64,000 nt of DNA. It comes from a virus. Below the pieces are notes generated by a model. It did no database searches and was not told the DNA's origin. It saw nothing but the letters and a program-made list of their open reading frames with translations. Where the stretch lies: positions 1 through 64,000 of the IMG/VR virus record IMGVR_UViG_3300025000_000061. One strand, written 5' to 3'. This document shows positions 51,167-59,588 of this stretch, in pieces. Within the stretch, counting starts at the first letter, position 1. The number at the start of each line of letters is the position of its first letter. Position numbers and translations under genes: made by a program.

Positions 51167-51472
51167 ATGATACAACAAATAATAAGAACACCTCAACAAA
51201 GCAAAAATTGGTATAAATATGTTAATGAATCGCAATTTAGAATAAAATTATTTAATAGAAGTAAATATTGCGAAGAAGGATTCCCTAGATATATTTATTC
51301 AGATCATGGAATGATAAAATTTATTGTTATATTACGTAATGGAGATATTATTGAAGATGTGATATTAGATGTTAGTAGACAGTATATGTCCGAAGGTAGT
51401 CAATGGATAGATAAATATGGTAGAATATATAATGAATATGAAGTGCTTGCTTGGAAAGAAATAATAAACTGA
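51167..51472 (+). CDS. Hypothetical protein (101 aa)
   Basis: AAAGGAG lies inside the upstream reading frame. Beta-rich with a DGMIKFIVILRNGDIIEDVILD-like strand pair. Unknown. Confidence 0.7.
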   Translation: MIQQIIRTPQQSKNWYKYVNESQFRIKLFNRSKYCEEGFPRYIYSDHGMIKFIVILRNGDIIEDVILDVSRQYMSEGSQWIDKYGRIYNEYEVLAWKEIIN

Positions 51473-51505
51473 AATATGGAATAATAAAAATGGAGGTAAA
51501 ACACT

Positions 51506-51948
51506 ATGAATTCAAAAGAAGCAATAGAAAATTATATGACCAATGGCAAGAATACACAAACGAAACTTTCCCTGATAATGAATCATTAGACACATATTTT
51601 ACTATACAAGAAAAGAAATGTATATTTTTATCATCTGCTATCGTAGGTATTACAACTTATGATGATGAATTAAGTAAAGAATATGGTAAAATGATTCTTG
51701 ATACATTAATTCAAATTAAAAATAGAACAATTTTTGAGTATATTAAAGATAAAGAAAATTATAAGAATTTTATCTTTTCTTGTAATTTTATTAAAGATTG
51801 GTTAGAATGGGGAATAAGTATTAGGGGTGCATGGTTTAATACTGGTGATGGGAAAATAGTACCAGATGAAGCATTAAGTAATGTTGGTTATGAAGAGGAT
51901 AGTATTAGGATTACTGATGAATTTATGGAATGGTTTATTGATAAGTGA
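51506..51948 (+). pseudogene. Frameshifted hypothetical gene (about 147 aa if intact)
   Basis: GGAGG sits nine bases before ATG 51506 (MNSKEAIENY), after which sense moves to the next frame (DQWQEYTNETFPDN) and runs to 51948. One base lost near 51535 explains it. Read only in the second frame, a start at 51490 or 51451 would have no proper site. The body is helical with Trp-rich WLEWGISIRGAWF. Confidence 0.6.
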
Positions 51949-51972
51949 GAAGAATAAGGAAAGGAGATAAAT

Positions 51973-52164
51973 ATGACAAAACTAAAAGATATTTATTTAA
52001 AAGAAGATGAATGTTTAGTTGTTTGGTTAAAATCATCTGATGGAACATATGAACCAATAGAGATAAGTGTTGATAAGAATAATAATAAAGAAGTTAAATA
52101 TGGTATTGGTATTTCAGGAAGATGTATTTTAGGTATGAGTAGTAAAAGTAAGAGTATAATATAA
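51973..52164 (+). CDS. Small hypothetical protein (63 aa)
   Basis: AAAGGAG site. Beta-rich; ends GRCILGMSSKSKSII. Unknown. Confidence 0.65.
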   Translation: MTKLKDIYLKEDECLVVWLKSSDGTYEPIEISVDKNNNKEVKYGIGISGRCILGMSSKSKSII

Positions 52165-52190
52165 AATAATATTTGAAAGGGGAATAAAAT

Positions 52191-52271
52191 ATGTTTTTAT
52201 ATTTAGATGATATTAGAAATCCAAAACTTAATAGTCTTTATATTGTCAGAAACTATGAAGATTTTAAATAA
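52191..52271 (+). pseudogene. Truncated cyclic-phosphate receiver-like (cPPRD) remnant
   Basis: ATG 52191 after AAAGGGG encodes FLYLDDIRNPK and VRNYEDF, the start of the small receiver-like cPPRD domain, but TAA follows at codon 27 where the family runs to about 100 residues. The next gene starts 13 bases later, so the rest is deleted. Confidence 0.5.
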
Positions 52272-52284
52272 AGGAGAATAAAAT

Positions 52285-52527
52285 ATGAAAAAAGTAATAA
52301 TAAAATCATGTACTAGATGTCCATATTCTGATTTTAGTATACCTGATGAAGATGAGATGGGAAGTTATATTTGTTATAAAGTAAAAAGAGAACAGTATGA
52401 TTATGAATCTGATTATGATAACAAAGAAGGTAAATTTATTATCACTTTAAAAGGTATTAGTGATCTTGAATATTCTAAAATGCTAGATAGTTATATTCCT
52501 GATTGGTGTCCATTAGAAGATAATTAA
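52285..52527 (+). CDS. Small Cys protein (80 aa)
   Basis: AAAGGAG site. SCTRCPYS at the start, CYK in the middle and a C-terminal IPDWCPL, the last a frequent ending in small phage proteins. Likely one zinc site. Confidence 0.7.
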   Translation: MKKVIIKSCTRCPYSDFSIPDEDEMGSYICYKVKREQYDYESDYDNKEGKFIITLKGISDLEYSKMLDSYIPDWCPLEDN

Positions 52528-52554
52528 AAATTATAAAAAGGAGATAATTTAATT

Positions 52555-52787
52555 ATGAATGTAAGAGAATTAAAGAAATTATTAGAAAATATGAAGATGA
52601 CGTAGAAATTATTACATCATCAAGTAATTATGAGTTAAGTGGTGGTAGAGTTAAAGCAAGAATTATAGAAACAAAATGTTCTATAATAAGAGAAAGATTT
52701 AGAGATGATTTTGATGGAACAATGTATAGTAAAGAAATTTATAAAAGTGATCAAAATGGTAAAACAATGTTATTGGTAGTAGGGTAA
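52555..52787 (+). pseudogene. Frameshifted small phage protein
   Basis: ATG 52555 after AAAAGGAG: VRELKKLLEN then TAG. The next frame gives KYEDDVEIITSSSNYELSGG and ends at TAA 52785. One missing A in the run at about 52587 restores the VRELKKLLEKYEDDVEI form common to small phage proteins of about 76 aa. Confidence 0.65.
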
Positions 52788-52844
52788 AGGAAATAAATGC
52801 CCAAAAAATGTGAATTTTAACAATCTATGAAAAATAGACATGCC

Positions 52845-52906
52845 ACAAACCATTGATATTACTGGGTTTGTAAAACTCAATATCATGACAAAATACTCGT
52901 TTTGTG
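52845..52906 (+). repeat. Two-stem intergenic element, copy 4
   Basis: ACAAACC (52845-52851) and GGTTTGT (52865-52871) with loop ATTGATATTACTG, nearly identical to copy 1. Then ATCATGACAAAA (to 52893) and TTTTGT (52900-52905), which pair to form the second stem ACAAAA/TTTTGT. Confidence 0.65.
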
Positions 52907-52928
52907 TTAAATGGAAAGAGGTGAAAAT

Positions 52929-53123
52929 ATGACTTGTAAATATTGTGATAAACCTCATATATTTGAATCCGAATATACAGGTGACAAAGTATGTCTTGAA
53001 CATTTGTGCAATATATGTTATTGTAATGATTGCCATAGAAGATTAACTGATTGTCCATGCGGAGGTTGTAATCGTTGTAATGATGATCCACTTGAAATTC
53101 AAGATGGTTGTAGTTGGAGATAA
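52929..53123 (+). CDS. Cys-rich microprotein (64 aa)
   Basis: ATG 52929 after AGAGGTGA. About 12 Cys arranged as CKYC, CLEHLCNICYCNDC and CPCGGCNRC, compatible with two or three zinc sites in RING-like style. Unknown. Confidence 0.7.
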   Translation: MTCKYCDKPHIFESEYTGDKVCLEHLCNICYCNDCHRRLTDCPCGGCNRCNDDPLEIQDGCSWR

Positions 53124-53143
53124 TTAATAAGGAGTAAAATATA

Positions 53144-53536
53144 ATGGAATGGAATAAACAAGAAAAATGCAATTCATGTGGTATAAAATATGAAAATGGT
53201 AAACTGATATTTAAAGAATGTTTTCAATATGGATTTTCTGGTGGAACATTAAATACAAGTGGCAAAGGTATATCTATATGTGATTTTGGTTCACTAAGAT
53301 ATTGCAAATGGACAATAGAGAAAGGTAAAAATAATGATTATTGGATTGTTCAAGGAGACAAAGCAAATTTAATTTATCCAACAAAAGATAAATTGATTTA
53401 TATAAAAGATTTTAAAGAGTACGAAGAATATATTGAAATAGTTGATGTAAATAATAATAAGTATAGAATTTGTTGTTGTGATTGTATTTATGTTGAGTGG
53501 TTGCCGATAAGGTATTTGAAAATTAGTTTAAAATAA
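53144..53536 (+). CDS. Cys-containing hypothetical protein (130 aa)
   Basis: AAGGAG site. CNSCG near the N-terminus and CCCDC near the C-terminus bracket a beta-rich core. Unknown. Confidence 0.7.
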   Translation: MEWNKQEKCNSCGIKYENGKLIFKECFQYGFSGGTLNTSGKGISICDFGSLRYCKWTIEKGKNNDYWIVQGDKANLIYPTKDKLIYIKDFKEYEEYIEIVDVNNNKYRICCCDCIYVEWLPIRYLKISLK

Positions 53537-53566
53537 GTTATATAAAATAGATAAGGAGAGAATGCT

Positions 53567-53971
53567 ATGAAAATTAAAATAAGAATAAAAGATTTGAATG
53601 GCAATACTGAATGGAATGAAATTTATGACATTGATAATAATATTAATCCTAATATATATGCTAATAATTTAATTAATAATTTTAATGCAACTCTAAGAAA
53701 CAATGAAACTCCTAGAGAATTAATCAATGTAGAAATAATTGATAATAATGAAATGAAACATGAACATGATTGGCAGAAACAAAATATTATTACTATTATA
53801 AAAGGTAATAATATTTATGATATTATGAAATGTTCAAGATGTGGGATAACTGCAAAAAGATATGATTTAAATAATATTGTTCGTGATGCTAAATATAAAG
53901 CAAAAATATATGATTATTGCGAGGATGCTTTAAAACAATTAGAAAAATTAGCAAATAAAAAACTTAAATAA
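53567..53971 (+). CDS. Hypothetical protein with HxH-CxxC site (134 aa)
   Basis: AAGGAGAG site. The beta-rich first half precedes HEHDW (about 65-69) and CSRCGITAKRY (about 89-99), a likely zinc site; helical C-terminus. Similar H...CxxCG modules occur in small phage proteins. Confidence 0.7.
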   Translation: MKIKIRIKDLNGNTEWNEIYDIDNNINPNIYANNLINNFNATLRNNETPRELINVEIIDNNEMKHEHDWQKQNIITIIKGNNIYDIMKCSRCGITAKRYDLNNIVRDAKYKAKIYDYCEDALKQLEKLANKKLK

Positions 53972-53988
53972 AAGGAGAATAGATAATT

Positions 53989-54183
53989 ATGAAATGTTTA
54001 AATTGTAATTGTGAATCAATGTTTAAAACAAAAATTGGTTTTACATTTGAAGGTGGGTATCCTGAAGGAATATTAATGGAAGAAGAAATAAAAATTAGGG
54101 AAAAGGGTTGGGTTTATACTAATTTAAATGCTTATAAATGTGACAATTGTGGATTTGTTATGTTATTTAGTGAGAAAGAATAG
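53989..54183 (+). CDS. Zinc-ribbon microprotein (64 aa)
   Basis: AAAAGGAG site. CLNCNC start and CDNCGFVM near the end form a four-Cys ribbon. Confidence 0.7.
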   Translation: MKCLNCNCESMFKTKIGFTFEGGYPEGILMEEEIKIREKGWVYTNLNAYKCDNCGFVMLFSEKE

Positions 54184-54212
54184 ATATTATAAAAAATTGA
54201 AATTTTAAAAGT

Positions 54213-54268
54213 ATTGATTTATAAGGGTTTGTAGCATGTAAAATTGCGACAAAACCATCATTTTATGA
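54213..54268 (+). repeat. Two-stem intergenic element, copy 5 (left arm lost)
   Basis: ATTGATTTATAAGGGTTTGTAG matches the loop and right arm of copies 1 and 4, but no CTACAAACC left arm precedes it. The second half, GCGACAAAACC and TTTTATG, is retained. Confidence 0.5.
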
Positions 54269-54283
54269 GGAAAGGAAAAAATT

Positions 54284-54493
54284 ATGATAGATAAATTTTT
54301 ATTAACTGGTCAAGATAAATTAATATTTACTGAAATACCACAAAAACCGGATGAATTTACTAATAGTAATTTTGTAAAGATGATTATTCCTATTAAGTAT
54401 ATTGATTATGAAACTGGTGTATTTAAATTAAAAGAATTTATTGATAGTATTAATAATGAAGTAATTCAATTTGAATATAATCCTAAAAATTAA
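54284..54493 (+). CDS. Small hypothetical protein (69 aa)
   Basis: GGAAAGG upstream. Beta-rich, no motif. Unknown. Confidence 0.65.
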   Translation: MIDKFLLTGQDKLIFTEIPQKPDEFTNSNFVKMIIPIKYIDYETGVFKLKEFIDSINNEVIQFEYNPKN

Positions 54494-54522
54494 AAACAAA
54501 ATTTAAAAGGAGGTTTTATCAT

Positions 54523-54684
54523 ATGCCTAATAAATTATATGAAGAATTAAAAATATATGTATTTGTCAGAGATTATCTTAGACAATATAATGCAATGTGT
54601 ATAAACGGTATTAATGATTGTATTGAATGTGGTTTATGTTGGATGAATCCAAAAGAGATAACTGAAGTAGAAAAATGTTTATAA
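54523..54684 (+). CDS. Small Cys-motif protein (53 aa)
   Basis: ATG 54523 after AAAAGGAGG. CIECGLCWMNPKE repeats the C-x2-CGLCWMN motif of the 34177 gene. Confidence 0.65.
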   Translation: MPNKLYEELKIYVFVRDYLRQYNAMCINGINDCIECGLCWMNPKEITEVEKCL

Positions 54685-54700
54685 AAATTAAAATAAATGC

Positions 54701-54729
54701 TTGACATTAGAATAGAATACTAATATAAT
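54701..54729 (+). promoter_or_regulatory. Sigma-A promoter containing the 15-bp box
   Basis: TTGACA (54701-54706), 17-bp spacer, TATAAT (54724-54729); AGAATACTAATATAA at 54714-54728 is identical to the 9680 copy. Confidence 0.8.
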
Positions 54730-54766
54730 AATAACCACAAATAAAAATAAAAGGAGGACACCTACT

Positions 54767-55005
54767 ATGACAGAAATTACACTAAACAGTGAAGTATACG
54801 TTAAGAAAGATGAGATTGAAATTGATTATGAAATGGCAGTTAATATTTTAAAAATCTAGAAGAACACAAATTTATTCAATTAGTTGATGAAATTGTATTA
54901 GAAATGCTTAAAGGAAAATATGATGATTTAGAAAGTTTAATGGAAGGACATTGTAATACAAATAGAACATTACTTAAAATTCACTATGCTACGCATGACT
55001 ATTAA
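54767..55005 (+). pseudogene. Frameshifted hypothetical gene (about 79 aa if intact)
   Basis: ATG 54767 after AAGGAGG, first gene of a promoter-led unit. Reads TEITLNSEVYVKKDE to TAG after LKI; the next frame gives NLEEHKFIQLVDEIVLEML and ends at TAA 55003. One missing A in the A-run at about 54852 explains it. Confidence 0.65.
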
Positions 55006-55024
55006 AAATAAATAAAAAGAAAGG

Positions 55025-55231
55025 ATGTGTACTCTATTGGCTTTTGATTATCTTAAAATGACTATGCAAGGATTAAGCAATATTCTTTATAATACTACTC
55101 AAAGTAATTCAGTACATAACTCTAAAGATGAGATTCTTAATAGTATTAAAAGAATGATTTTAGATTACAATAATAAAGTAGATAACAAAAATAAAGTTAA
55201 TTGTGTTGATTTTAGGAAAGGAATAAATTAA
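55025..55231 (+). CDS. Small hypothetical protein (68 aa)
   Basis: ATG 55025 is close to AAAGGA; TTG 55037 is a better-spaced alternative. Helical, neutral. Confidence 0.6.
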   Translation: MCTLLAFDYLKMTMQGLSNILYNTTQSNSVHNSKDEILNSIKRMILDYNNKVDNKNKVNCVDFRKGIN

Positions 55232-55235
55232 TATA

Positions 55236-55454
55236 ATGAAAGTTTTTAGAGTATATAGAAAAGATATTAATGAATTGCCTGGATGGTGGAATGAAGTAGG
55301 GTATAGAGAAGTAATTTGTGTTGCAGAAAATGCTAATCAGGCAAAAGGAATTGCTCTAGCAAAACACAGAAGTTTAATGGATGATATAGCTAAAAGGGAT
55401 ATTTTAGTTGAAGAAATAACATTAGAAATAGGAATGATATTGGGAGCAGATTAA
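55236..55454 (+). CDS. Small hypothetical protein (72 aa)
   Basis: AGGAAAGG upstream. Strand (KVFRVYRKDI) plus helix with AENANQAKGIALAKH, a ferredoxin-like small phage pattern. Confidence 0.65.
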   Translation: MKVFRVYRKDINELPGWWNEVGYREVICVAENANQAKGIALAKHRSLMDDIAKRDILVEEITLEIGMILGAD

Positions 55455-55488
55455 ATAATAAATATAATATATTAGGAGGAATAATAAT

Positions 55489-55647
55489 ATGTGGTATCGT
55501 ATGAGTGGTAATGGAAATATAATTTGTAAAGAATGTAATATGGTGTTTAGTATAATGATTCAACATGATTATTTTTGTCCAAGATGTCAGAATGGTATGG
55601 AAGAAGTAAAAGAAGTTATAAGAAAAGCAGAAAATAAAAATAAATAA
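55489..55647 (+). CDS. Zinc-ribbon microprotein (52 aa)
   Basis: ATG 55489 after TAGGAGG. CKECNMVF and CPRCQNG form a four-Cys zinc ribbon. Confidence 0.65.
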   Translation: MWYRMSGNGNIICKECNMVFSIMIQHDYFCPRCQNGMEEVKEVIRKAENKNK

Positions 55648-55669
55648 AAATAACTAGGAGATAAATTTT

Positions 55670-55852
55670 ATGAATGATTATCATGTAATAACATTTATTA
55701 CTGGAATTGTTGTTGGTGCATCTTTAATGATATATAAACTAAATAAAATAGAAAAGGCTTATTGGACTTGGAAAAATGGTTATGAGCAATTAGAATGTAA
55801 ACTTAAACATTATGAAGAAGTTTTTAGATTAATGGGTAAAGAGGTTGAATAA
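55670..55852 (+). CDS. Small membrane-anchored coiled protein (60 aa)
   Basis: TAGGAG site. Hydrophobic residues 6-23 then a charged helix. Unknown. Confidence 0.65.
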   Translation: MNDYHVITFITGIVVGASLMIYKLNKIEKAYWTWKNGYEQLECKLKHYEEVFRLMGKEVE

Positions 55853-55883
55853 ATTATTGATAATGAAAGGAATTAATATTATT

Positions 55884-56114
55884 ATGGAAAATAAAGAAGA
55901 AATAATATTTGATGTAACAATTATGCATAAAGGTGATGTAATCAGTTATTTTACACACGATAACGGAAGATACTTTATTGAACAAGGTGAAGTCAGAAGC
56001 GAAAATCCATATAAAGATGGTGTAGAAGTTTATGGAGATGGTTGGAGACAGTATGTAGGTAAATGGTTTATTAATAAAGTAGTGCGAAATGGTGAAGTTA
56101 TATTTAAAAAATAA
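55884..56114 (+). CDS. Small hypothetical protein (76 aa)
   Basis: ATG 55884 after GAAAGGAA. Beta-rich with Gly/Tyr (DGVEVYGDGWRQYVGKWF). Unknown. Confidence 0.65.
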   Translation: MENKEEIIFDVTIMHKGDVISYFTHDNGRYFIEQGEVRSENPYKDGVEVYGDGWRQYVGKWFINKVVRNGEVIFKK

Positions 56115-56119
56115 TAATG

Positions 56120-56145
56120 AAATGAAATGAAATTTCATTTCATTT
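56120..56145 (+). repeat. Perfect 26-bp palindrome
   Basis: Arms AAATGAAATGAAA and TTTCATTTCATTT (13 bp each, no spacer), followed by GATCATGATTAAG. May be an operator or a transcript hairpin; no T-run. Confidence 0.6.
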
Positions 56146-56172
56146 GATCATGATTAAGAAAGGAGAAATAAA

Positions 56173-56376
56173 TTGCTAACTAAAAAGAGTTATATATTGT
56201 TAAAACCTATTGATATAATAGAAACTGTTAATAAATATCATTATAATGAAATTACTATTGAAGTTAATGTATTTTATTTATTTTGGTTTATACCTATTTA
56301 TAAAACACAAAAAACAACTCATATTAATAAATTTAAAAATTCATATGTAAAACCAAAAATAAGAAAGTTAAAATAA
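56173..56376 (+). CDS. Small basic protein with hydrophobic patch (67 aa)
   Basis: TTG start after AAAGGAG. VFYLFWFIPIYK in a Lys-rich protein; possibly membrane-associated. Confidence 0.6.
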   Translation: MLTKKSYILLKPIDIIETVNKYHYNEITIEVNVFYLFWFIPIYKTQKTTHINKFKNSYVKPKIRKLK

Positions 56377-56388
56377 AAGGAGTTTCTA

Positions 56389-56982
56389 ATGGATACATCA
56401 AAAGAATACACATTAATGTGCAAAAAAGCAATAGAAATACAAGGTAAAATTAATGAAGATAAAAATAAAGATATTTTAGGTATTTTTCAAGAACGAGGAT
56501 TAAAAAGTGGTGATTATGTAGTAATTCAAAGATATAGTGCATTATCAGAATATGAAGAAAGATGGAAAGAAACAATAACTAATATTCATGTTGATTTTGT
56601 AGTAATTAATGAGGAAGATAGGGATAATTTTTATTTACAAGGAGTAGAAAACTATTCACAATGGCCTTTTGGAATAGTTAAAAGAAATGCAGTTTATTTT
56701 GAATTCCCTTGTTGGGATGTTGATGAAGACGATTTATGCTATACGTCTGGTGAATATGTTTATTGGCTTCCTAGACAAGATCAAATTCATTCAATGTTTT
56801 TAAATGGACTTACCGAATATAATAAATTAAGAAAACTTATAGAATGGTTAGATTCTAAAGCAGAATATAATCCATATACATATTCATTAGAAATGCTATG
56901 GTTAATGTTTTATATGTATGAAAAACATAATAAAAAGTGGAATCCTATTAATAATATAAAGGAATGGGAATATTTGAATTAA
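56389..56982 (+). CDS. Hypothetical protein (197 aa)
   Basis: AAAAGGAG site. Helical N-terminus, then GLKSGDYVVIQRY strand region, acidic Trp-rich centre and helical C-terminus (LIEWLDSKAEYNPYTY). Reminiscent of uncharacterised phage proteins. Confidence 0.7.
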   Translation: MDTSKEYTLMCKKAIEIQGKINEDKNKDILGIFQERGLKSGDYVVIQRYSALSEYEERWKETITNIHVDFVVINEEDRDNFYLQGVENYSQWPFGIVKRNAVYFEFPCWDVDEDDLCYTSGEYVYWLPRQDQIHSMFLNGLTEYNKLRKLIEWLDSKAEYNPYTYSLEMLWLMFYMYEKHNKKWNPINNIKEWEYLN

Positions 56983-56992
56983 AGGAGAAATC

Positions 56993-57208
56993 ATGAATAA
57001 GGAATTATTATATAAAGCAGAAGGTGTTAAAGAATGTGTTAAATGGTTGATTAAAGAAATAAAATTAGAACAAGAACAACAAAACAGAGCATTATTTTGG
57101 TATGATGATACTACAGATTATAATGAAAGAATAAATACTATGATAAGAATTAAAATTGGATTAGAAAAGTATGCCAAAAAATTAAAACATCAATCAAAAG
57201 AAAATTAA
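56993..57208 (+). CDS. Small helical hypothetical protein (71 aa)
   Basis: AAAGGAG site. Charged all-helical protein. Unknown. Confidence 0.7.
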   Translation: MNKELLYKAEGVKECVKWLIKEIKLEQEQQNRALFWYDDTTDYNERINTMIRIKIGLEKYAKKLKHQSKEN

Positions 57209-57239
57209 TACTCTATTATCTAAGGAAGCGAGGTGAAAT

Positions 57240-57437
57240 ATAATATTATATACAAACTATAAAGATAATAAATTTATTAAACATTATAAGGAACGTAGAA
57301 TAGGGATGACCACTAGAATTATTGTTTCAGACATAGCACAAGAATACAATACATATAAAAGACAGAAAAGAAATAAATTGCATAATATTAATGTCGATGA
57401 AGCAACGGAGAGAATTTGTAATATAATTGGTATTTAA
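57240..57437 (+). CDS. Small basic hypothetical protein, non-standard start (about 65 aa)
   Basis: GAGGTGA precedes an open frame (LYTNYKDNKFIKHYKERRIG ... RICNIIGI) with no ATG/GTG/TTG at the right distance. ATA 57240 or 57243 may serve, or a base is missing. The only in-frame ATG (57306) gives 43 residues. Confidence 0.5.
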   Translation: MILYTNYKDNKFIKHYKERRIGMTTRIIVSDIAQEYNTYKRQKRNKLHNINVDEATERICNIIGI

Positions 57438-57484
57438 TTTAAAGAAACAAATAAATAAATAATATAATAAAGGGGTTTATAATT

Positions 57485-57868
57485 ATGAGCAAAGAAAATA
57501 TTTTAATATTTGATAAAGTTAAATGTAATATGGTTTTTGAAATTCAATTTTATACTTTTGATAATGATGAACCATTTGATGAATATGTCGAAGTGTCTTG
57601 TGGAGAAGATATTGAAAGTTTATTAAATGCTTATAAAAGTAAAAAATGGGACGAATTGTTTTATAAGCAAAGTTATAGAAACACTGATATTGCATATGTT
57701 GAATTTAAAGGTTTACATTTTTTTGCAGAAAGTATTGATGGACATAAATTTAGAGTAGGAAATAAAAATGGTATGAAACAATATGCAAATGCTGTTTTAA
57801 ATATTGAAAAACTAGGTGAAGACAATTCTTTAAAGTTAAAACAAATCAGAAATATATTAGATAAGTAA
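57485..57868 (+). CDS. Hypothetical protein (127 aa)
   Basis: AAGGGG upstream. Beta-rich with alternating aromatic residues, acidic. Unknown. Confidence 0.7.
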   Translation: MSKENILIFDKVKCNMVFEIQFYTFDNDEPFDEYVEVSCGEDIESLLNAYKSKKWDELFYKQSYRNTDIAYVEFKGLHFFAESIDGHKFRVGNKNGMKQYANAVLNIEKLGEDNSLKLKQIRNILDK

Positions 57869-57909
57869 TATAAATGTAAAATATAAAAATCATAAAGTGA
57901 GGTGAAAAT

Positions 57910-58095
57910 ATGAAATTCCAAGATAGTGACTTAGATAAATATACACTAATGAAAAGTGAAAAATTAGATAAATGTTTTATATGTCAAGAAGAGACTTATT
58001 ACATTGATTATTGTTGTGAAGGTAGGTTATGTAGTACAGAATGTCATGATAAATGTTATGAACAATTAATGAATATGATTGAAAGAAATGATTAG
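57910..58095 (+). CDS. Treble-clef-like Cys protein (61 aa)
   Basis: GAGGTGA site. CFICQEE, then CCEGRLCSTECHDKC: about seven Cys and one His in zinc-finger spacing. Unknown. Confidence 0.65.
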   Translation: MKFQDSDLDKYTLMKSEKLDKCFICQEETYYIDYCCEGRLCSTECHDKCYEQLMNMIERND

Positions 58096-58109
58096 GAGGA
58101 ATACATATT

Positions 58110-58403
58110 ATGTTTAATTTATTTAGTGTTTTTAGAAGAAAACAAAGTAAATCAAATAATACTATCACAGTAGAAAAATATATTGTAGATATTTATTATA
58201 AAAATAATACTATGAATTCATTTATTAATGATGGTGATACCTTCCCTATTGATTACCGTAAATTTTTAAAATGGTATTTTTGTAGAGATAGTGAGTTATA
58301 TTGCTTTGGTTATAAAAATGGAGGAATGTTACTTATTAATAGGAATGAGATTAGTAAAATTAATTTCTATAGGAAGGAGGTACAAGAAAAAGTAAAAATA
58401 TAA
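58110..58403 (+). CDS. Hypothetical protein (97 aa)
   Basis: TAGGAGG site. A basic N-terminus is followed by beta strands with FGYKNGGMLLINRNEISKI. Unknown. Confidence 0.65.
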   Translation: MFNLFSVFRRKQSKSNNTITVEKYIVDIYYKNNTMNSFINDGDTFPIDYRKFLKWYFCRDSELYCFGYKNGGMLLINRNEISKINFYRKEVQEKVKI

Positions 58404-58449
58404 TGTAATAAGAAGTATAAAGTATAAATGAAAGTGAGGTGAAAGTTAT

Positions 58450-58725
58450 ATGAATTATAAAGAAGAATTAATTATAATTTGGGATGAGTGTATTGAAGAA
58501 ATATTTGAAGGTGAAGAATTAACTGAAGATGATAAATTAGATTTTGATATAGTAAAAGAATCTATAATTGCACAAATAAAGAATGAAAAAGCATCAGAAG
58601 AAGATCAAAAATATGTATGTGACAATATAGAATTATATAAAAAATTTTTTATGACTATGTTAACTTGTAATGAGAAAGAAATGAAATTAATTACATTGGA
58701 ATTATTAAAAATTAAAAATAAGTAA
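58450..58725 (+). CDS. Acidic helical hypothetical protein (91 aa)
   Basis: GAGGTGA site. Very acidic residues 13-35, helical throughout. Unknown. Confidence 0.7.
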   Translation: MNYKEELIIIWDECIEEIFEGEELTEDDKLDFDIVKESIIAQIKNEKASEEDQKYVCDNIELYKKFFMTMLTCNEKEMKLITLELLKIKNK

Positions 58726-58748
58726 AATTAAAAGGAGAAATGATAATT

Positions 58749-59003
58749 ATGTTCAATATGTTTAATACCAAGAAAGTTACTCACGCAGAAAGGTTGGACC
58801 AAGCAAAGACAAGGGTATCTTCGGCATTATCTATGTTTGTACAAGCAAAAGAGGAAATGATTAATGCTAAGAATCAACTGAATGAAACTATTAGCAATAT
58901 TGATAATGAAATTAATGATTTGCAGAGTGTTAGAGATAATGTTGTGAGTGAGATGGGCAGTTATGATAGTTTGATTAGGAAATTTGATGAATTTACTTTG
59001 TAG
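58749..59003 (+). CDS. Small coiled-coil protein (84 aa)
   Basis: ATG 58749 after AAAAGGAG. THAERLDQAKTRVSSALSMF then a long coiled coil; a form I recall as a common small phage protein. Probably oligomeric; role unknown. Confidence 0.7.
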   Translation: MFNMFNTKKVTHAERLDQAKTRVSSALSMFVQAKEEMINAKNQLNETISNIDNEINDLQSVRDNVVSEMGSYDSLIRKFDEFTL

Positions 59004-59061
59004 GATAGATTTGCATAGAATAATAAAATAAAAATAAATACATAAAGGAGATAAATTTATT

Positions 59062-59199
59062 ATGAAAACAATGACAAGGAAAGAAAAAAGAAAATTATGG
59101 AAGATAGATTGGATGATTGTTAAAGACAGTATTGAAGGTGATAATAGAAAAGAAAAACGTGAAAATTGGTATCAATCTTGGAGTAAGTTTAAAATTTAA
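59062..59199 (+). CDS. Small basic hypothetical protein (45 aa)
   Basis: AAAGGAG site. Lys/Arg/Trp-rich (TRKEKRKLWKIDW); might bind nucleic acid. Confidence 0.55.
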   Translation: MKTMTRKEKRKLWKIDWMIVKDSIEGDNRKEKRENWYQSWSKFKI

Positions 59200-59208
59200 T
59201 TTCTATAA

Positions 59209-59248
59209 GTTTAAGAAGTTATTATATATTTTAAATAACTTCTTAAAC
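59209..59248 (+). terminator. Perfect 15-bp hairpin
   Basis: GTTTAAGAAGTTATT (59209-59223) and AATAACTTCTTAAAC (59234-59248), loop ATATATTTTA. No T-run follows, so it could serve as a transcript 3' end or processing site. Confidence 0.55.
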
Positions 59249-59282
59249 CAAAATAAATTATTATAAAGGAGAAAATTATTAT

Positions 59283-59528
59283 ATGAATAATCAAACAGAA
59301 AATTATATCATTCTTAAACCTATTGCTGAAAGATTTAATAAAGTTGCTAAAGAAATATCAGACGAAGATATTAAATATATTATTAAAGAAGCAATGCGAG
59401 AACAAATTAAAGGTGTATTTGATTTTAGTAAATTAGAAGAATTGACTTACGAGTATATTGATAAAAATGAAGAAGATATTAAACAAATGATTGCAGATTC
59501 AATTATTGATAGACTTAGATATAGGTAA
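59283..59528 (+). CDS. Small helical hypothetical protein (81 aa)
   Basis: AAAGGAG site. Acidic helices throughout. Unknown. Confidence 0.7.
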   Translation: MNNQTENYIILKPIAERFNKVAKEISDEDIKYIIKEAMREQIKGVFDFSKLEELTYEYIDKNEEDIKQMIADSIIDRLRYR

Positions 59529-59588
59529 AAATATTTGTTACAATATATTTTTTTTATTCAAACTTAAAATTAAAGGAGGAAAATAAAT

